DNA of 64,000 nucleotides, taken from assembly GCF_002760665.1 (NCBI RefSeq), contig NZ_PDOB01000002.1, positions 183,558 through 247,557 on the forward strand, in the 5' to 3' direction. The DNA is from Massilia psychrophila (GTDB lineage: Bacteria > Pseudomonadota > Gammaproteobacteria > Burkholderiales > Burkholderiaceae_D). The notes beneath the pieces were generated by a model. The model saw nothing but the letters and a program-made list of their open reading frames with translations, was not told where the DNA came from and did not search any database. Shown piece by piece: positions 1-7,907 of the stretch. Both the position numbers and the translations under genes were made by a program. Each line of letters opens with the position of its first letter. The stretch's first letter is position 1.

Positions 1-2277
1 CGCATTGAGCGGCGGGTTGACCTTGTGATCACCGACCGCTGAGACGGCGTCGCGGATAGCGAAAAAAACCGAGAACGCCAGCAGCAGCGGCGGCTCGCCC
101 ACCGCTTTCGAGCGGTGAATGTTGTCGGCGACGTTGGCGTTGTCGTACAGTTTGACGCGGAAGTCTTGCGGGCAGTCCGACACGGCGGGAATCTTGTAGG
201 TCGACGGCGCATGCGTCATCAACTTGCCGGCGCTGTTCCACCACAACTCTTCGGTGGTGAGCCAGCCCATGCCCTGGATAAAAGCGCCCTCGACCTGGCC
301 GATGTCGATCGCCGGGTTGAGCGAGCGGCCGGCGTCGTACAGCACGTCGGCGCGCAGCAGCTTCGATTCGCCGGTAAGGGTATCGACGACGACTTCAGAA
401 ACAGCTGCGCCGTAGGCAAAATAGGAAAACGGATTGCCGCTCATGGTTTTTGGATCCCAGTGCAGGCCAGGGGTCGCATAAAAGCCGTCGGACCACAGCT
501 GCACGCGCGCCAGGTATGCCTTTTGCACCAGCTCCGGGAAGCGCACCTGGCGGCCGTTGACGAACACCGTGTCGGCCGCGAAGCACACCGCCTCGATGTC
601 GCCGCCATACAGCTTGACGGCGTAGGCGGCCAGGCGGTTGCGGATCTGGCGCGCCGCATCCTGCGCCGCCTTGCCGTTCAGGTCGGCGCCAGTCGACGCC
701 GCCGTGGCCGAGGTATTGGCCACCTTGCTGGTGTCGGTCGCGGTGGCGCGCACGTTGGCCATGTCGACGCCCAGTTCGTGGGCCACCACCTGCATCACCT
801 TGGTGTTGATGCCCTGCCCCATTTCGGTGCCGCCGTGGTTGACCAGGATAGAGCCGTCGACGTAGACGTGGACCAGGGCGCCGGCCTGGTTCAGGTGGGT
901 GACGTTGAAGGCGATGCCAAATTTTACCGGCGTGAGCGCGAGACCTTTCTTGAGCACCGGGCTGGCGCGGTTGAAGGCGGTAATCGCTTCGCGGCGGGCG
1001 CGGTAGTCGCTCGATGCTTCGAGTTCCGCCGCCAGTGCGTCGATGACGTTGTCGACGACTACCTGGCCGTACGGCGTGACGTTGCGGCCCTCACCTTCCT
1101 TGCCGTAAAAATTGAGGCGGCGGATGTCGAGCGGGTCGCGCCCGAGCTTGCGGGCGATGTCGTCGATCACGTATTCGATGGCGATCGCGCCCTGCGGTCC
1201 GCCGAAGCCGCGAAAAGCGGTGTTCGACTGGGTGTTGGTCTTGCCGCAGGCGGCGCGGATGTCGACATCCGACAGATAATACGTGTTGTCGAAGTGGCAG
1301 ACCGCGCGCGTGGCGACCGGCCCCGACAGGTCGGCCGAGTAGCCGGCGCGGGTCACCATGTCGACCTTGGCGGCGAGGATACGGCCATCCGCGGCGTAGC
1401 CGACCTCGTATTCGTAATGAAAGCAGTGGCGTTTGCCGGTGACGAGCATGTCGTCGTCGCGGTCGGCGCGCAGCTTGACCGGACGTTTCAGTTTCGCCGC
1501 CGCGATCGCCGCCGCCGCGCACCACAGTGCCGACTGCGATTCCTTGCCGCCGAAGCCGCCGCCCATGCGCCGGCATTCGACGACGATGTTATGCGAGTGG
1601 ACGCCGAGCGCGTGGGCGACGACATGCTGCATCTCGCTCGGGTGCTGGGTCGAGCACAGCACCAGCATGCCCTTGTCTTCCTGCGGCACCGCGTAGGCGA
1701 TCTGGCCTTCCAGGTAAAACTGCTCCTGGCCACCGACGTACAGTTCGCCTTTGACAAAATGGGGCGCAGCTTCGTACGCCTGGCGGTAATCGCCGCGCGT
1801 CAACCGCATCGGCGGCAGCACGTACGACTGCGCTGCCTTGGCCGCCTGCGGCGTCAGGATCGCCGGCAGGTCTTCGTAGACGATGTCAGCCAGGCGGGCG
1901 GCGCGGCGCGCCTGGTCGTGGGTGGTGGCGACAACGATAAACATCGGCTGGCCGACGTACATGACGACGCCGTCGGCGAAAATCGGGTCGTCGTGGATGA
2001 TCGGGCCGCAGTCGTTCAGGCCGGGGATGTCGCTGGCGGCGAACACGTTCACCACGCCGGCGGCGGCGGCTACCCTTGAAAAATCCGTCGCGACGATGCG
2101 CGCGTGCGGCTTCGACGACAGCCCGAGGGCGCCGTGCAAGGTGCCCTGCACTTCCGGGATGTCATCGGTGTAGGTGGCCTGGCCGAGCACGTGCAGCGCG
2201 GCCGATTCATGGGCGCGCGGGACGCCGACGGCCTTCCATGCGGCTTCTTTCAATCCTGGGACGCCGGCGTCGTTCAT
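1..2277 (-). CDS. xdhB: Xanthine dehydrogenase, molybdopterin-binding subunit (3' end outside window)
   Basis: Large molybdenum-cofactor subunit of xanthine dehydrogenase, which oxidises hypoxanthine and xanthine to urate. The reading frame stays open from the ATG at 2277 to the window edge (759 codons), so the C-terminus is missing. Family features visible: an N-terminal LHVLGQATYTDDIP segment, a glycine-rich GGGFGGKE cofactor-binding motif, FRGFGGPQG, and a GTEMGQG motif near the middle. The start overlaps the xdhA stop as ATGA (2274-2277), so the two subunits are translationally coupled. A long open frame on the opposite strand over the same bases is a GC-rich shadow. The bacterial two-subunit layout suggests xdhC may follow beyond the left edge. 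Confident. Confidence 0.95.
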   Translation of the reverse strand, partial: MNDAGVPGLKEAAWKAVGVPRAHESAALHVLGQATYTDDIPEVQGTLHGALGLSSKPHARIVATDFSRVAAAAGVVNVFAASDIPGLNDCGPIIHDDPIFADGVVMYVGQPMFIVVATTHDQARRAARLADIVYEDLPAILTPQAAKAAQSYVLPPMRLTRGDYRQAYEAAPHFVKGELYVGGQEQFYLEGQIAYAVPQEDKGMLVLCSTQHPSEMQHVVAHALGVHSHNIVVECRRMGGGFGGKESQSALWCAAAAIAAAKLKRPVKLRADRDDDMLVTGKRHCFHYEYEVGYAADGRILAAKVDMVTRAGYSADLSGPVATRAVCHFDNTYYLSDVDIRAACGKTNTQSNTAFRGFGGPQGAIAIEYVIDDIARKLGRDPLDIRRLNFYGKEGEGRNVTPYGQVVVDNVIDALAAELEASSDYRARREAITAFNRASPVLKKGLALTPVKFGIAFNVTHLNQAGALVHVYVDGSILVNHGGTEMGQGINTKVMQVVAHELGVDMANVRATATDTSKVANTSATAASTGADLNGKAAQDAARQIRNRLAAYAVKLYGGDIEAVCFAADTVFVNGRQVRFPELVQKAYLARVQLWSDGFYATPGLHWDPKTMSGNPFSYFAYGAAVSEVVVDTLTGESKLLRADVLYDAGRSLNPAIDIGQVEGAFIQGMGWLTTEELWWNSAGKLMTHAPSTYKIPAVSDCPQDFRVKLYDNANVADNIHRSKAVGEPPLLLAFSVFFAIRDAVSAVGDHKVNPPLNA

Positions 2278-3767
2278 GCGCTCTCTCCTTCAGCGCGGGC
2301 GGCGAACACGTTGACTTCATTCGCAGTCAACGGCTGGTCGGCGCGCGTCTCGAACCAGAAACGGCGCAGCAGGTTTTGCGCGGCCTTCAGGCGGTAGGCG
2401 CTGGAGGCGCGCATGTCGGACAGCGGCGCGACATCCTCGGCCAGCATCGCCATCGCTTGTTTCAGCGTCGCTTCGCTCCATTGGCGGCCAATCAGCAGCG
2501 CTTCGGTGCGGGCGGCGCGTTGCGGCGTCGCCGCCATGCCGCCGAAGGCGATGCGGGCATCGGCAATCAGGTCACATTTACCCTCGCCGTCGAAACGAAA
2601 CGCGAACGCCGCGCACACCGCCGAGATATCCTGGTCGAAGCGCTTGGCCAATTTATATGCACGGAACTGCACGCCGGCGCGCGGCATGGGCACCCGCACC
2701 GCCTGCACGAACTCGCCCGGCCTTACATCCTTTTGCTGGTAGCCGAGGTAAAAATCTTCCAGCGGCATGGCGCGCGTGCCGCTGGCCCCCCGCAGCACCA
2801 GTTCGGCGCCGAGCGCGATCAACCACGGCATCGAGTCGCCGATCGGCGAGCCGTTGGCGACGTTGCCGCCCAGGGTGCCGGCGTTACGGATCGGCCTCGA
2901 TGCGAAGCGCCGCCACATCTCGGACAGCTGCGCCGGGTAGTGCTCGCACACTGCCCGGTAGGCGTCGTCGAGCGTGGCGCCGGCGCCGATCCCGATCGTG
3001 CCGGAAGCTTGCGTGATGGTCTTGAGCGCATCGACGTGGCCGATATAAATGATGTCGCCGATCTGGCGCAGCTGCTTGGTGACCCACAGGCCGACGTCGG
3101 TCGAGCCGGCCAGCAACAGCGCCTGCGGATGTTCGGCGCGCACCCGCACCAGTTCGTCGATGGTGCGCGGGGCGAAAAAGCTGTGGCCGCCGGCGCGGTA
3201 AGTGGCCATCGCATCACGCTTCAATGCCGCCAGCTGGGCCGCAAGGGCGGCACGGTCGAACCCGACGGGCGGCAATTCGCCCATGCGGCGCGCGGCGTCG
3301 ATGATCGGGCGGTAACCGGTGCAGCGGCACAGGTTGCCGGACAGGGCGTCGTCGATCTGGCAGCGGCTCGGCTGCCTGCCGTCCTGTGTCAGGTACATGG
3401 CCCACAGCGACATGACGAAGCCGGGCGTGCAGAACCCGCACTGGGAGCCGTGGCATTCGACCATCGCCTGCTGCACCGGGTGCAGCAGGCGATCGGCTTG
3501 CTGTATGTCTTCCACCGAGAACAGCGCGCGGCCGTCGAGCGTAGCGGCGAACTGGATGCAGGAATTGACGGCCTTTAGCGCCAGCTCGCCGTTTTCCAGC
3601 GAACCGATGACCACCATGCAGGCGCCGCAGTCGCCTTCGGCGCAACCTTCCTTGGTGCCGGTGCAATGCAGGTCCTCGCGCAAATACTGCAGCACGGTGC
3701 GGGTTGGCGCGATGTCGGCGAGCTCGTGGACCTTGCCTTGATAATAAAAACGGATCGGTTCTGACAT
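2274..3767 (-). CDS. xdhA: Xanthine dehydrogenase small subunit (2Fe-2S and FAD domains)
   Basis: 497-residue small subunit that passes electrons from the molybdenum centre of XdhB through two 2Fe-2S clusters to FAD. The N-terminal ferredoxin-type domain has Cys42, Cys47, Cys50 and Cys70. The second cluster uses Cys110/Cys113 (CGFC) and Cys147/Cys149 (CRC). The FAD-binding domain follows, with AGSTDVG and LGGNVANGSPIGDS motifs, then the C-terminal CO-dehydrogenase flavoprotein domain. First gene of the xdhA-xdhB pair, with a 4-base overlap to xdhB. The 84 bases upstream, to the puuE stop, hold a repeated GGTTATACC motif that may be an operator. Length is normal for the family. Confidence 0.96.
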   Translation of the reverse strand: MSEPIRFYYQGKVHELADIAPTRTVLQYLREDLHCTGTKEGCAEGDCGACMVVIGSLENGELALKAVNSCIQFAATLDGRALFSVEDIQQADRLLHPVQQAMVECHGSQCGFCTPGFVMSLWAMYLTQDGRQPSRCQIDDALSGNLCRCTGYRPIIDAARRMGELPPVGFDRAALAAQLAALKRDAMATYRAGGHSFFAPRTIDELVRVRAEHPQALLLAGSTDVGLWVTKQLRQIGDIIYIGHVDALKTITQASGTIGIGAGATLDDAYRAVCEHYPAQLSEMWRRFASRPIRNAGTLGGNVANGSPIGDSMPWLIALGAELVLRGASGTRAMPLEDFYLGYQQKDVRPGEFVQAVRVPMPRAGVQFRAYKLAKRFDQDISAVCAAFAFRFDGEGKCDLIADARIAFGGMAATPQRAARTEALLIGRQWSEATLKQAMAMLAEDVAPLSDMRASSAYRLKAAQNLLRRFWFETRADQPLTANEVNVFAARAEGESA

Positions 3768-3826
3768 GCTTGCCTCGGTTTTCTCCCAGCTTGACAGCTT
3801 GATAGGTTAACACCACGGGCACGCTA

Positions 3827-3858
3827 GGTTATACCGAATCGATGATGTTGGTTATACC
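3827..3858. promoter_or_regulatory. Repeated GGTTATACC motif upstream of xdhA
   Basis: Two exact copies of the 9-mer GGTTATACC (3827-3835 and 3850-3858) lie 23 bases apart just upstream of xdhA, the second overlapping the puuE stop codon. Each copy is itself a GGT-TAT-ACC near-palindrome. The spacing of about two helical turns suits a dimeric regulator, for instance a LysR- or GntR-type purine regulator. This role is inference only. Confidence 0.3.
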
Positions 3859-4814
3859 TTATTTTCCATACTAAAGGGGGTGGGGGCAGGATGAACCGCG
3901 CGCCAGTGCTCGGCGATGTCGATCCTGCGCGCGACCCACACCTTGTCGTGCCGTGCCACATAATCGAGAAAACGCGCCAGCGCGGCAGCCCTGCCCGGCC
4001 GGCCGATGATGCGACAATGCAAGCCGATCGACAACATCTTCGGCTGGTTTTGGCCGGCCGGATCGCCTTCGGCGTACAGCACGTCAAAGGCATCCTTGAG
4101 GTAATCGAAGAACTGGGTGCCGCAATTAAAACCCTGCATGGCGGCGAAGCGCATGTCATTGGTATCGAGGGTATAAGGCACGACCAGCTGCGCCCTGACG
4201 GTGCCTTGCACCGCAACCGGGTCCCAGAACGGCAGGTCGTCGCCATAATTGTCGGCGTCGTAGGCAAAGCCGCCGTGCTCGACGACGAGGCGGCGGGTAT
4301 TTGGCGAATCGCGCCCGGTGTACCAGCCGAGCGGAGCAAAGCCGGTCAGTTCGCGCATGATGTGCACCGCTTCGGCCATGTGGGCGCGCTCGGTCGCCTC
4401 GTCGATGTGCTGGTACGAGATCCATTTCAGGCCGTGGCAGGCGATCTCGTGGCCCAGCTCGCGAAACGCCGCCACCGCCTCGGGATTGCGCTTGAGCGCC
4501 ATCGCCACGCCGAACACGGTCAAAGGCAGCTTGCGCTCCTCGAACAGGCGCAGCACCCGCCACAGGCCCGCGCGCGAACCGTACTCGTACAGCGACTCCA
4601 TGCTCATGTGGCGCATCGGAAAGGCAGCGCCGCCGATGATTTCGGACAAAAACGTTTCGGACGCGGCGTCGCCATGCAGTACGCTGTTTTCGCCGCCTTC
4701 TTCGTAGTTGAGGACGAATTGCAACGCGATCCGTGCCTGCCCGGGCCAGGCCGGATGAGGCGGATTGCGGCCGTAGCCGATCAGGTCGCGCGGGTAGTTA
4801 TCGTAGGTGTTCAT
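3852..4814 (-). CDS. puuE: Allantoinase PuuE (polysaccharide-deacetylase fold)
   Basis: 320-residue protein of the NodB/polysaccharide deacetylase fold, in the branch that acts as a cofactor-independent allantoinase, opening the allantoin ring to allantoate. The sequence starts MNTYDNYPRDLIGYG and contains NYEEGGE, an EYGSRAG segment, GHEIACHGLKW and a YDADNYGDDLPF segment, all typical of PuuE. It lies upstream of xdhA on the same strand and divergent from uraH, so the cluster covers xanthine to urate to allantoin to allantoate. ATG at 4814 chosen because the family N-terminus begins there. Polysaccharide deacetylase activity is unlikely given the full-length match to the PuuE type. Confidence 0.9.
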   Translation of the reverse strand: MNTYDNYPRDLIGYGRNPPHPAWPGQARIALQFVLNYEEGGENSVLHGDAASETFLSEIIGGAAFPMRHMSMESLYEYGSRAGLWRVLRLFEERKLPLTVFGVAMALKRNPEAVAAFRELGHEIACHGLKWISYQHIDEATERAHMAEAVHIMRELTGFAPLGWYTGRDSPNTRRLVVEHGGFAYDADNYGDDLPFWDPVAVQGTVRAQLVVPYTLDTNDMRFAAMQGFNCGTQFFDYLKDAFDVLYAEGDPAGQNQPKMLSIGLHCRIIGRPGRAAALARFLDYVARHDKVWVARRIDIAEHWRAVHPAPTPFSMENKV

Positions 4815-4850
4815 CAGGGCGCCGCTGGATGGAAGGACAATTTCCCATCA

Positions 4851-4856
4851 TATAAT
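4851..4856 (+). promoter_or_regulatory. -10 element (TATAAT) for uraH
   Basis: A perfect sigma-70 -10 hexamer lies about 70 bases upstream of the uraH ATG in the divergent puuE/uraH spacer. No good -35 hexamer is visible 16-18 bases upstream, so an activator may be needed. Confidence 0.4.
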
Positions 4857-4923
4857 GTTCGCAACAGGTAAAGTGATGATCTGCGCGATTTGCTGGTCCA
4901 CCCCCGACAACCAAGGAAACCGA

Positions 4924-5277
4924 ATGGGAAAACTCAGTACCCACGTGCTCGACACGACCCAGGGCAAACCCGGCGCTGGCGTGCGCCTTGCGCTGTTTGC
5001 CATCGAGCCGAACGGGCGTACCCTGCTCAAGACCGACGTCACCAACGCGGACGGACGCTGCAGCGCGCCGCTGCTCGAAGGCGACGCGATGCAAATCGGC
5101 AAGTACGAACTGGTATTTGCCGCCGGCGATTATTTCGCCGCCGAAGGCGTGGTCCTGCCCGAGCCGCGCTTTGTCGACCAGGTCACCATCGCGTTCGGCA
5201 TCGCTTCGGTCGAGCAGAACTATCATGTGCCGCTGGTGGTGACGCCATGGTCGTATTCGACCTATCGCGGCAGCTGA
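4924..5277 (+). CDS. uraH: 5-hydroxyisourate hydrolase (transthyretin-like)
   Basis: 117-residue enzyme that hydrolyses 5-hydroxyisourate, the first product of urate oxidation, to OHCU. Family hallmarks: the N-terminal STHVLDTTQG block carrying a catalytic His, the GVRLAL block with a conserved Arg, and the invariant C-terminal YRGS tetrapeptide. An in-frame upstream start at 4807 would add 39 residues with no family similarity. The ATG at 4924 is preceded by AAGGAAA at a suitable distance and gives the normal length, so it was chosen. No urate oxidase or OHCU decarboxylase gene is visible in the window. Confidence 0.93.
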   Translation: MGKLSTHVLDTTQGKPGAGVRLALFAIEPNGRTLLKTDVTNADGRCSAPLLEGDAMQIGKYELVFAAGDYFAAEGVVLPEPRFVDQVTIAFGIASVEQNYHVPLVVTPWSYSTYRGS

Positions 5278-5332
5278 ATTTGCGCCTGCTTGCATGGACC
5301 GTGGACCGTGGCCCGATGATGCTATTGTTGAT

Positions 5333-5374
5333 GCAACTGAGCGTAACTGAACGCAACTGAGCGCAACTGAGCGC
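5333..5374. repeat. 10-bp tandem repeat in the leader of the ClpP-like gene
   Basis: About four copies of a unit like GCGCAACTGA, with small differences (GCGTAACTGA, ACGCAACTGA), run up to the ribosome binding site region of the next gene. The period matches one DNA helical turn. Confidence 0.75.
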
Positions 5375-5385
5375 CTGGAGAGCAC

Positions 5386-5946
5386 ATGGCCTTGCACATT
5401 GTTCACTTCATCGGGCCGATCAATCACAGTTCGGCCTGCACCATCCGCAACCTGTGCCTGCAGGCGCTGCAAAGCGGCGCCAGTGAAATCGAGTTGCACC
5501 TGTCCACCGAGGGCGGCAACATGACCGCCGGCTTCGCGCTGTACTTCTTCCTCAAGTCGCTGCCGCTGCCCTTGACCACCCATAATATCGGCAGCGTCGA
5601 GTCGGTCGGCGTGGTGATTTTCCTGGCCGGCCAGAAGCGTTATGCCTGCCCCGGCACCCGCTTCCTGGTCCACCCGCTGCACTGGGGCTTTGGCGACCTG
5701 GTCGCCGCCGACCATTCGCGCGTCACCGAATGGCGCGAATGCCTCGATTTCGACGCCGAACGCTACGCCACCATTTTTGAGGAAGCAACTTGCGACAGCC
5801 TGGCGCCGGACCAGATTCGCAATCACCTGTTTGGCAACGCCCGCATTTTCGACGCCGAACAGGCGCTGGCGGCCGGCATCATCCACCAGGCGGTGCAAGC
5901 CCGGCTGCCCGTTGCCGGCACCACTTCGCACTGGTGGAACGGCTAG
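5386..5946 (+). CDS. Solitary ClpP/SDH-fold serine protease-like protein
   Basis: 186-residue protein of the ClpP/crotonase superfold. The probable nucleophile is Ser73 in VESVG, matching the ASMG position of ClpP. The probable catalytic His is His96 in RFLVHPLHW, matching the RxMIHQP block. LSTEGGNMTAGFALY matches the ClpP SPGG region. The C-terminal IFDAEQALAAGIIHQ resembles the ClpP FMSAEEAxxYGLID segment; the catalytic Asp is less clear. It is not housekeeping ClpP: there is no clpX or lon next door, and the sequence is divergent. Family members of this type are usually annotated only as ATP-dependent Clp protease-like proteins. Substrate and any ATPase partner are unknown. SD-like GGAG lies upstream of the ATG. 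Confidence 0.75.
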   Translation: MALHIVHFIGPINHSSACTIRNLCLQALQSGASEIELHLSTEGGNMTAGFALYFFLKSLPLPLTTHNIGSVESVGVVIFLAGQKRYACPGTRFLVHPLHWGFGDLVAADHSRVTEWRECLDFDAERYATIFEEATCDSLAPDQIRNHLFGNARIFDAEQALAAGIIHQAVQARLPVAGTTSHWWNG

Positions 5947-6078
5947 CGCGGCAAATCGCCCGCCGATCGAGGTTTCCAACGAACAACGCAAAATCGCTAG
6001 ATTGCGCTAATAACAACACATTGTGACAATATTCTTGCGGGAAGTGTTGTTGCTTCGATACAATTGTTAGATGACTTC

Positions 6079-6119
6079 GCGCCGGCCCGGACAATGCCGG
6101 CGCGCCCCTCCGATTTTTT
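6079..6119 (+). terminator. Leader hairpin with T-run before the porin-like gene
   Basis: Perfect 8-bp inverted repeat (6079-6086 and 6096-6103, arm GCGCCGGC) with a 9-base loop. A run of six T begins about ten bases after the stem (6114-6119). It could terminate read-through from the ClpP-like gene or act as a leader element of the downstream gene. The gap between stem and T-run is longer than in a canonical terminator. Confidence 0.4.
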
Positions 6120-6155
6120 CCTCCACCACGCGGCGCTGCCGCCAAGGCTTCCCCC

Positions 6156-7412
6156 ACGCATAAACGTATTATTGCTTCCCTCCTGACCCTGCCGCTGGCG
6201 CTCTCTTGCGCCTATGCCCAGGATACCAGCGGCGCACCGGTCGTCACCATCAGCGGCTTCGGCACCGCGGCGTTGACGTTTACCGATACCGACAAGGCCG
6301 AGTTTGCCCGTCCCAACCAGTCTTCCGGCGCCGGCAAGACCGCCCGCACCGGCGTCGACTCGAACTTCGGCGTGCAAGCGAACGTCGGCATCAACGCTTG
6401 GCTGTCGGCCACCGCCCAGGGCCTGGTGCGCAAGGATGCGGAAGACGACTACGGCGCCGAACTGGCGTGGGCGTTCGTCAAGGCCAAGCTGTCCGACAAC
6501 CTGTCGGTCCGGGTCGGCCGCATGGGCTTGCCAGTGTTCATGATCTCCGACTACCGCGACGTCGGCTACGCCAATACGATGCTGCGCCCGCCGTCGGAAG
6601 TGTATTCGCAAGTACCTATCAACTCGATCGACGGCATCGACGCCACCTGGCAGCAAAATGTTGGCGACACCACCTTGTCGGCCCAGCTGGCGTTCGGACG
6701 CACCAGCAACCGGATCAGCGCCAACAGCAGCGCGCCGCTGCACATGCACATTACCGCGATAACCGCGCTCAACCTGATGGCCGAACGTGGCCCGCTGACG
6801 CTGCGCCTCGGCCGCGCCGACGGCACCCTCGACCTGCAAGATTCGTCCAGCCTGAACTCGCTGCTGGGAGCGCTGCGCGCCACCGGTGCCGGTTACCGCA
6901 TCGCCCAACTGGCGCCGCTGGCCGACGCCTTGTCGGTGACAAAGAAGAAGGCGTCGTTCACTTCGGCCGGGCTCGGACTCGACTGGAACAGTGTGCTGGT
7001 GCAGGCCGAATATACCAAGCGCAAGACCGACAGCTATGTCAACGACACCAATTCCTGGTACGCGATGGCCGGCTACCGTATCGGCAAATTCCTGCCCTAC
7101 TATAGCCATGCCGACACCAGGTCCGCCGGCAACGTCGCCAACACCGTGCCGGCGGCTTGCCCGGCCGGCTACCCGGCCGCCTGCACCCCGACACTGCGAG
7201 CGCTGTCGGCCGGCGTCAACATCTTGAATACTCCGATCAACCAGAGCACCGACACGATCGGCGTGCGCTGGGACTTGTATCGCTCGGTGGCGCTGAAGGC
7301 GCAGATCGACCGCGTGCGTCCACGCGGCAATGCCGGCTCCTTGTTGCGCGCGGCGCCAGGCTTCACTGGTCCTGTCACCGTTGGCGCAGTTGCGCTTGAC
7401 TTCGTATTTTAA
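6156..7412 (+). CDS. Porin-like outer-membrane protein with a non-standard start codon
   Basis: The frame encodes a clear signal peptide (HKRIIASLLTLPLALSCAYA, cut before QDTSG) followed by alternating beta-strand-like sequence, ending in a terminal Phe (ALDFVF), the usual outer-membrane beta-barrel signature. The length of about 418 residues is porin-like. No ATG, GTG or TTG precedes the signal peptide in frame after the stop at 6072. The best-placed candidate is ACG at 6156, eight bases after an AAGG (6144-6147); ATT codons at 6168/6171 are alternatives. The first standard start, TTG at 6273, would delete the signal peptide. A short PstS-like gene and a chemoreceptor follow closely on the same strand. 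The substrate cannot be predicted. Confidence 0.7.
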   Translation, partial: THKRIIASLLTLPLALSCAYAQDTSGAPVVTISGFGTAALTFTDTDKAEFARPNQSSGAGKTARTGVDSNFGVQANVGINAWLSATAQGLVRKDAEDDYGAELAWAFVKAKLSDNLSVRVGRMGLPVFMISDYRDVGYANTMLRPPSEVYSQVPINSIDGIDATWQQNVGDTTLSAQLAFGRTSNRISANSSAPLHMHITAITALNLMAERGPLTLRLGRADGTLDLQDSSSLNSLLGALRATGAGYRIAQLAPLADALSVTKKKASFTSAGLGLDWNSVLVQAEYTKRKTDSYVNDTNSWYAMAGYRIGKFLPYYSHADTRSAGNVANTVPAACPAGYPAACTPTLRALSAGVNILNTPINQSTDTIGVRWDLYRSVALKAQIDRVRPRGNAGSLLRAAPGFTGPVTVGAVALDFVF

Positions 7413-7420
7413 GGACCCCT

Positions 7421-7828
7421 ATGAAAATTTTGATTACAACTGCCCTGGTTACCGGCCTGCTCGTTGCCGCTGCCCCATCGTTTGCCGAAGTGGTTGCCGT
7501 GGTCGGCGCCAAAAGCCCGGCCGCCAGCATGACCAATGACCAGATTGCGCAATTTTTCCTCGGCAAATCGACAGCCATGACGCCGATCGACCAGCCTGAC
7601 GGCTCGGCCGTGCGCAACGAGTTCTACAAGAAAGTGGCCGACAAGGAAGCCTCCCAGGCCAAGGCGCTGTGGTCCAAGCTGGTGTTTACGGGCAAGGCGA
7701 CGCTGCCGAAGGAAGTCGCCGGCAGCGCGGACGTGAAAAAGGCCGTTGCGGCCGATCCGAAAGCCATCGGCTACATCGAGAAAGCCGCCGTCGACGCCAC
7801 CGTCAAGGCGGTCTTGACGGCGCCGTAA
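7421..7828 (+). CDS. Short PstS-like periplasmic substrate-binding protein
   Basis: 135 residues with a cleavable signal peptide (MKILITTALVTGLLVAAAPSFA, cut before EVVAVV). The mature part resembles the N-terminal lobe of phosphate-binding (PstS/PBP-like) domains: VVGAKSPAASMTNDQIAQFFLGK and a DKEASQAKALWSKLVFTGK segment, then a C-terminal AAVAADPKAIGYI-type block. It is far shorter than a full two-lobe PstS (about 320-350 residues), so it is either a single-lobe binding protein or a family of unknown role. It begins 8 bases after the porin-like stop and is probably co-transcribed with that gene and with the chemoreceptor 79 bases downstream. Confidence 0.7.
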   Translation: MKILITTALVTGLLVAAAPSFAEVVAVVGAKSPAASMTNDQIAQFFLGKSTAMTPIDQPDGSAVRNEFYKKVADKEASQAKALWSKLVFTGKATLPKEVAGSADVKKAVAADPKAIGYIEKAAVDATVKAVLTAP

Positions 7829-7907
7829 GCCGACCGCGCCAAGCGCCCTATCAGGCCTGCCCTGCCGCTTCGCGGCATAGCAGGCCCTTTTCACATCAGG
7901 AAACACA

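Noticed and set aside
115..2079. 654-codon open frame on the plus strand
   Set aside because: Antisense shadow of xdhB. Its composition (Arg, His, Val, Asp-rich) is the usual result of reading a GC-rich gene backwards, while the minus frame has all xdhB motifs.
6071..6163. ATG at 6071 or 6094 as start of the porin-like gene
   Set aside because: Both are in other frames and stop before or within the signal peptide region.
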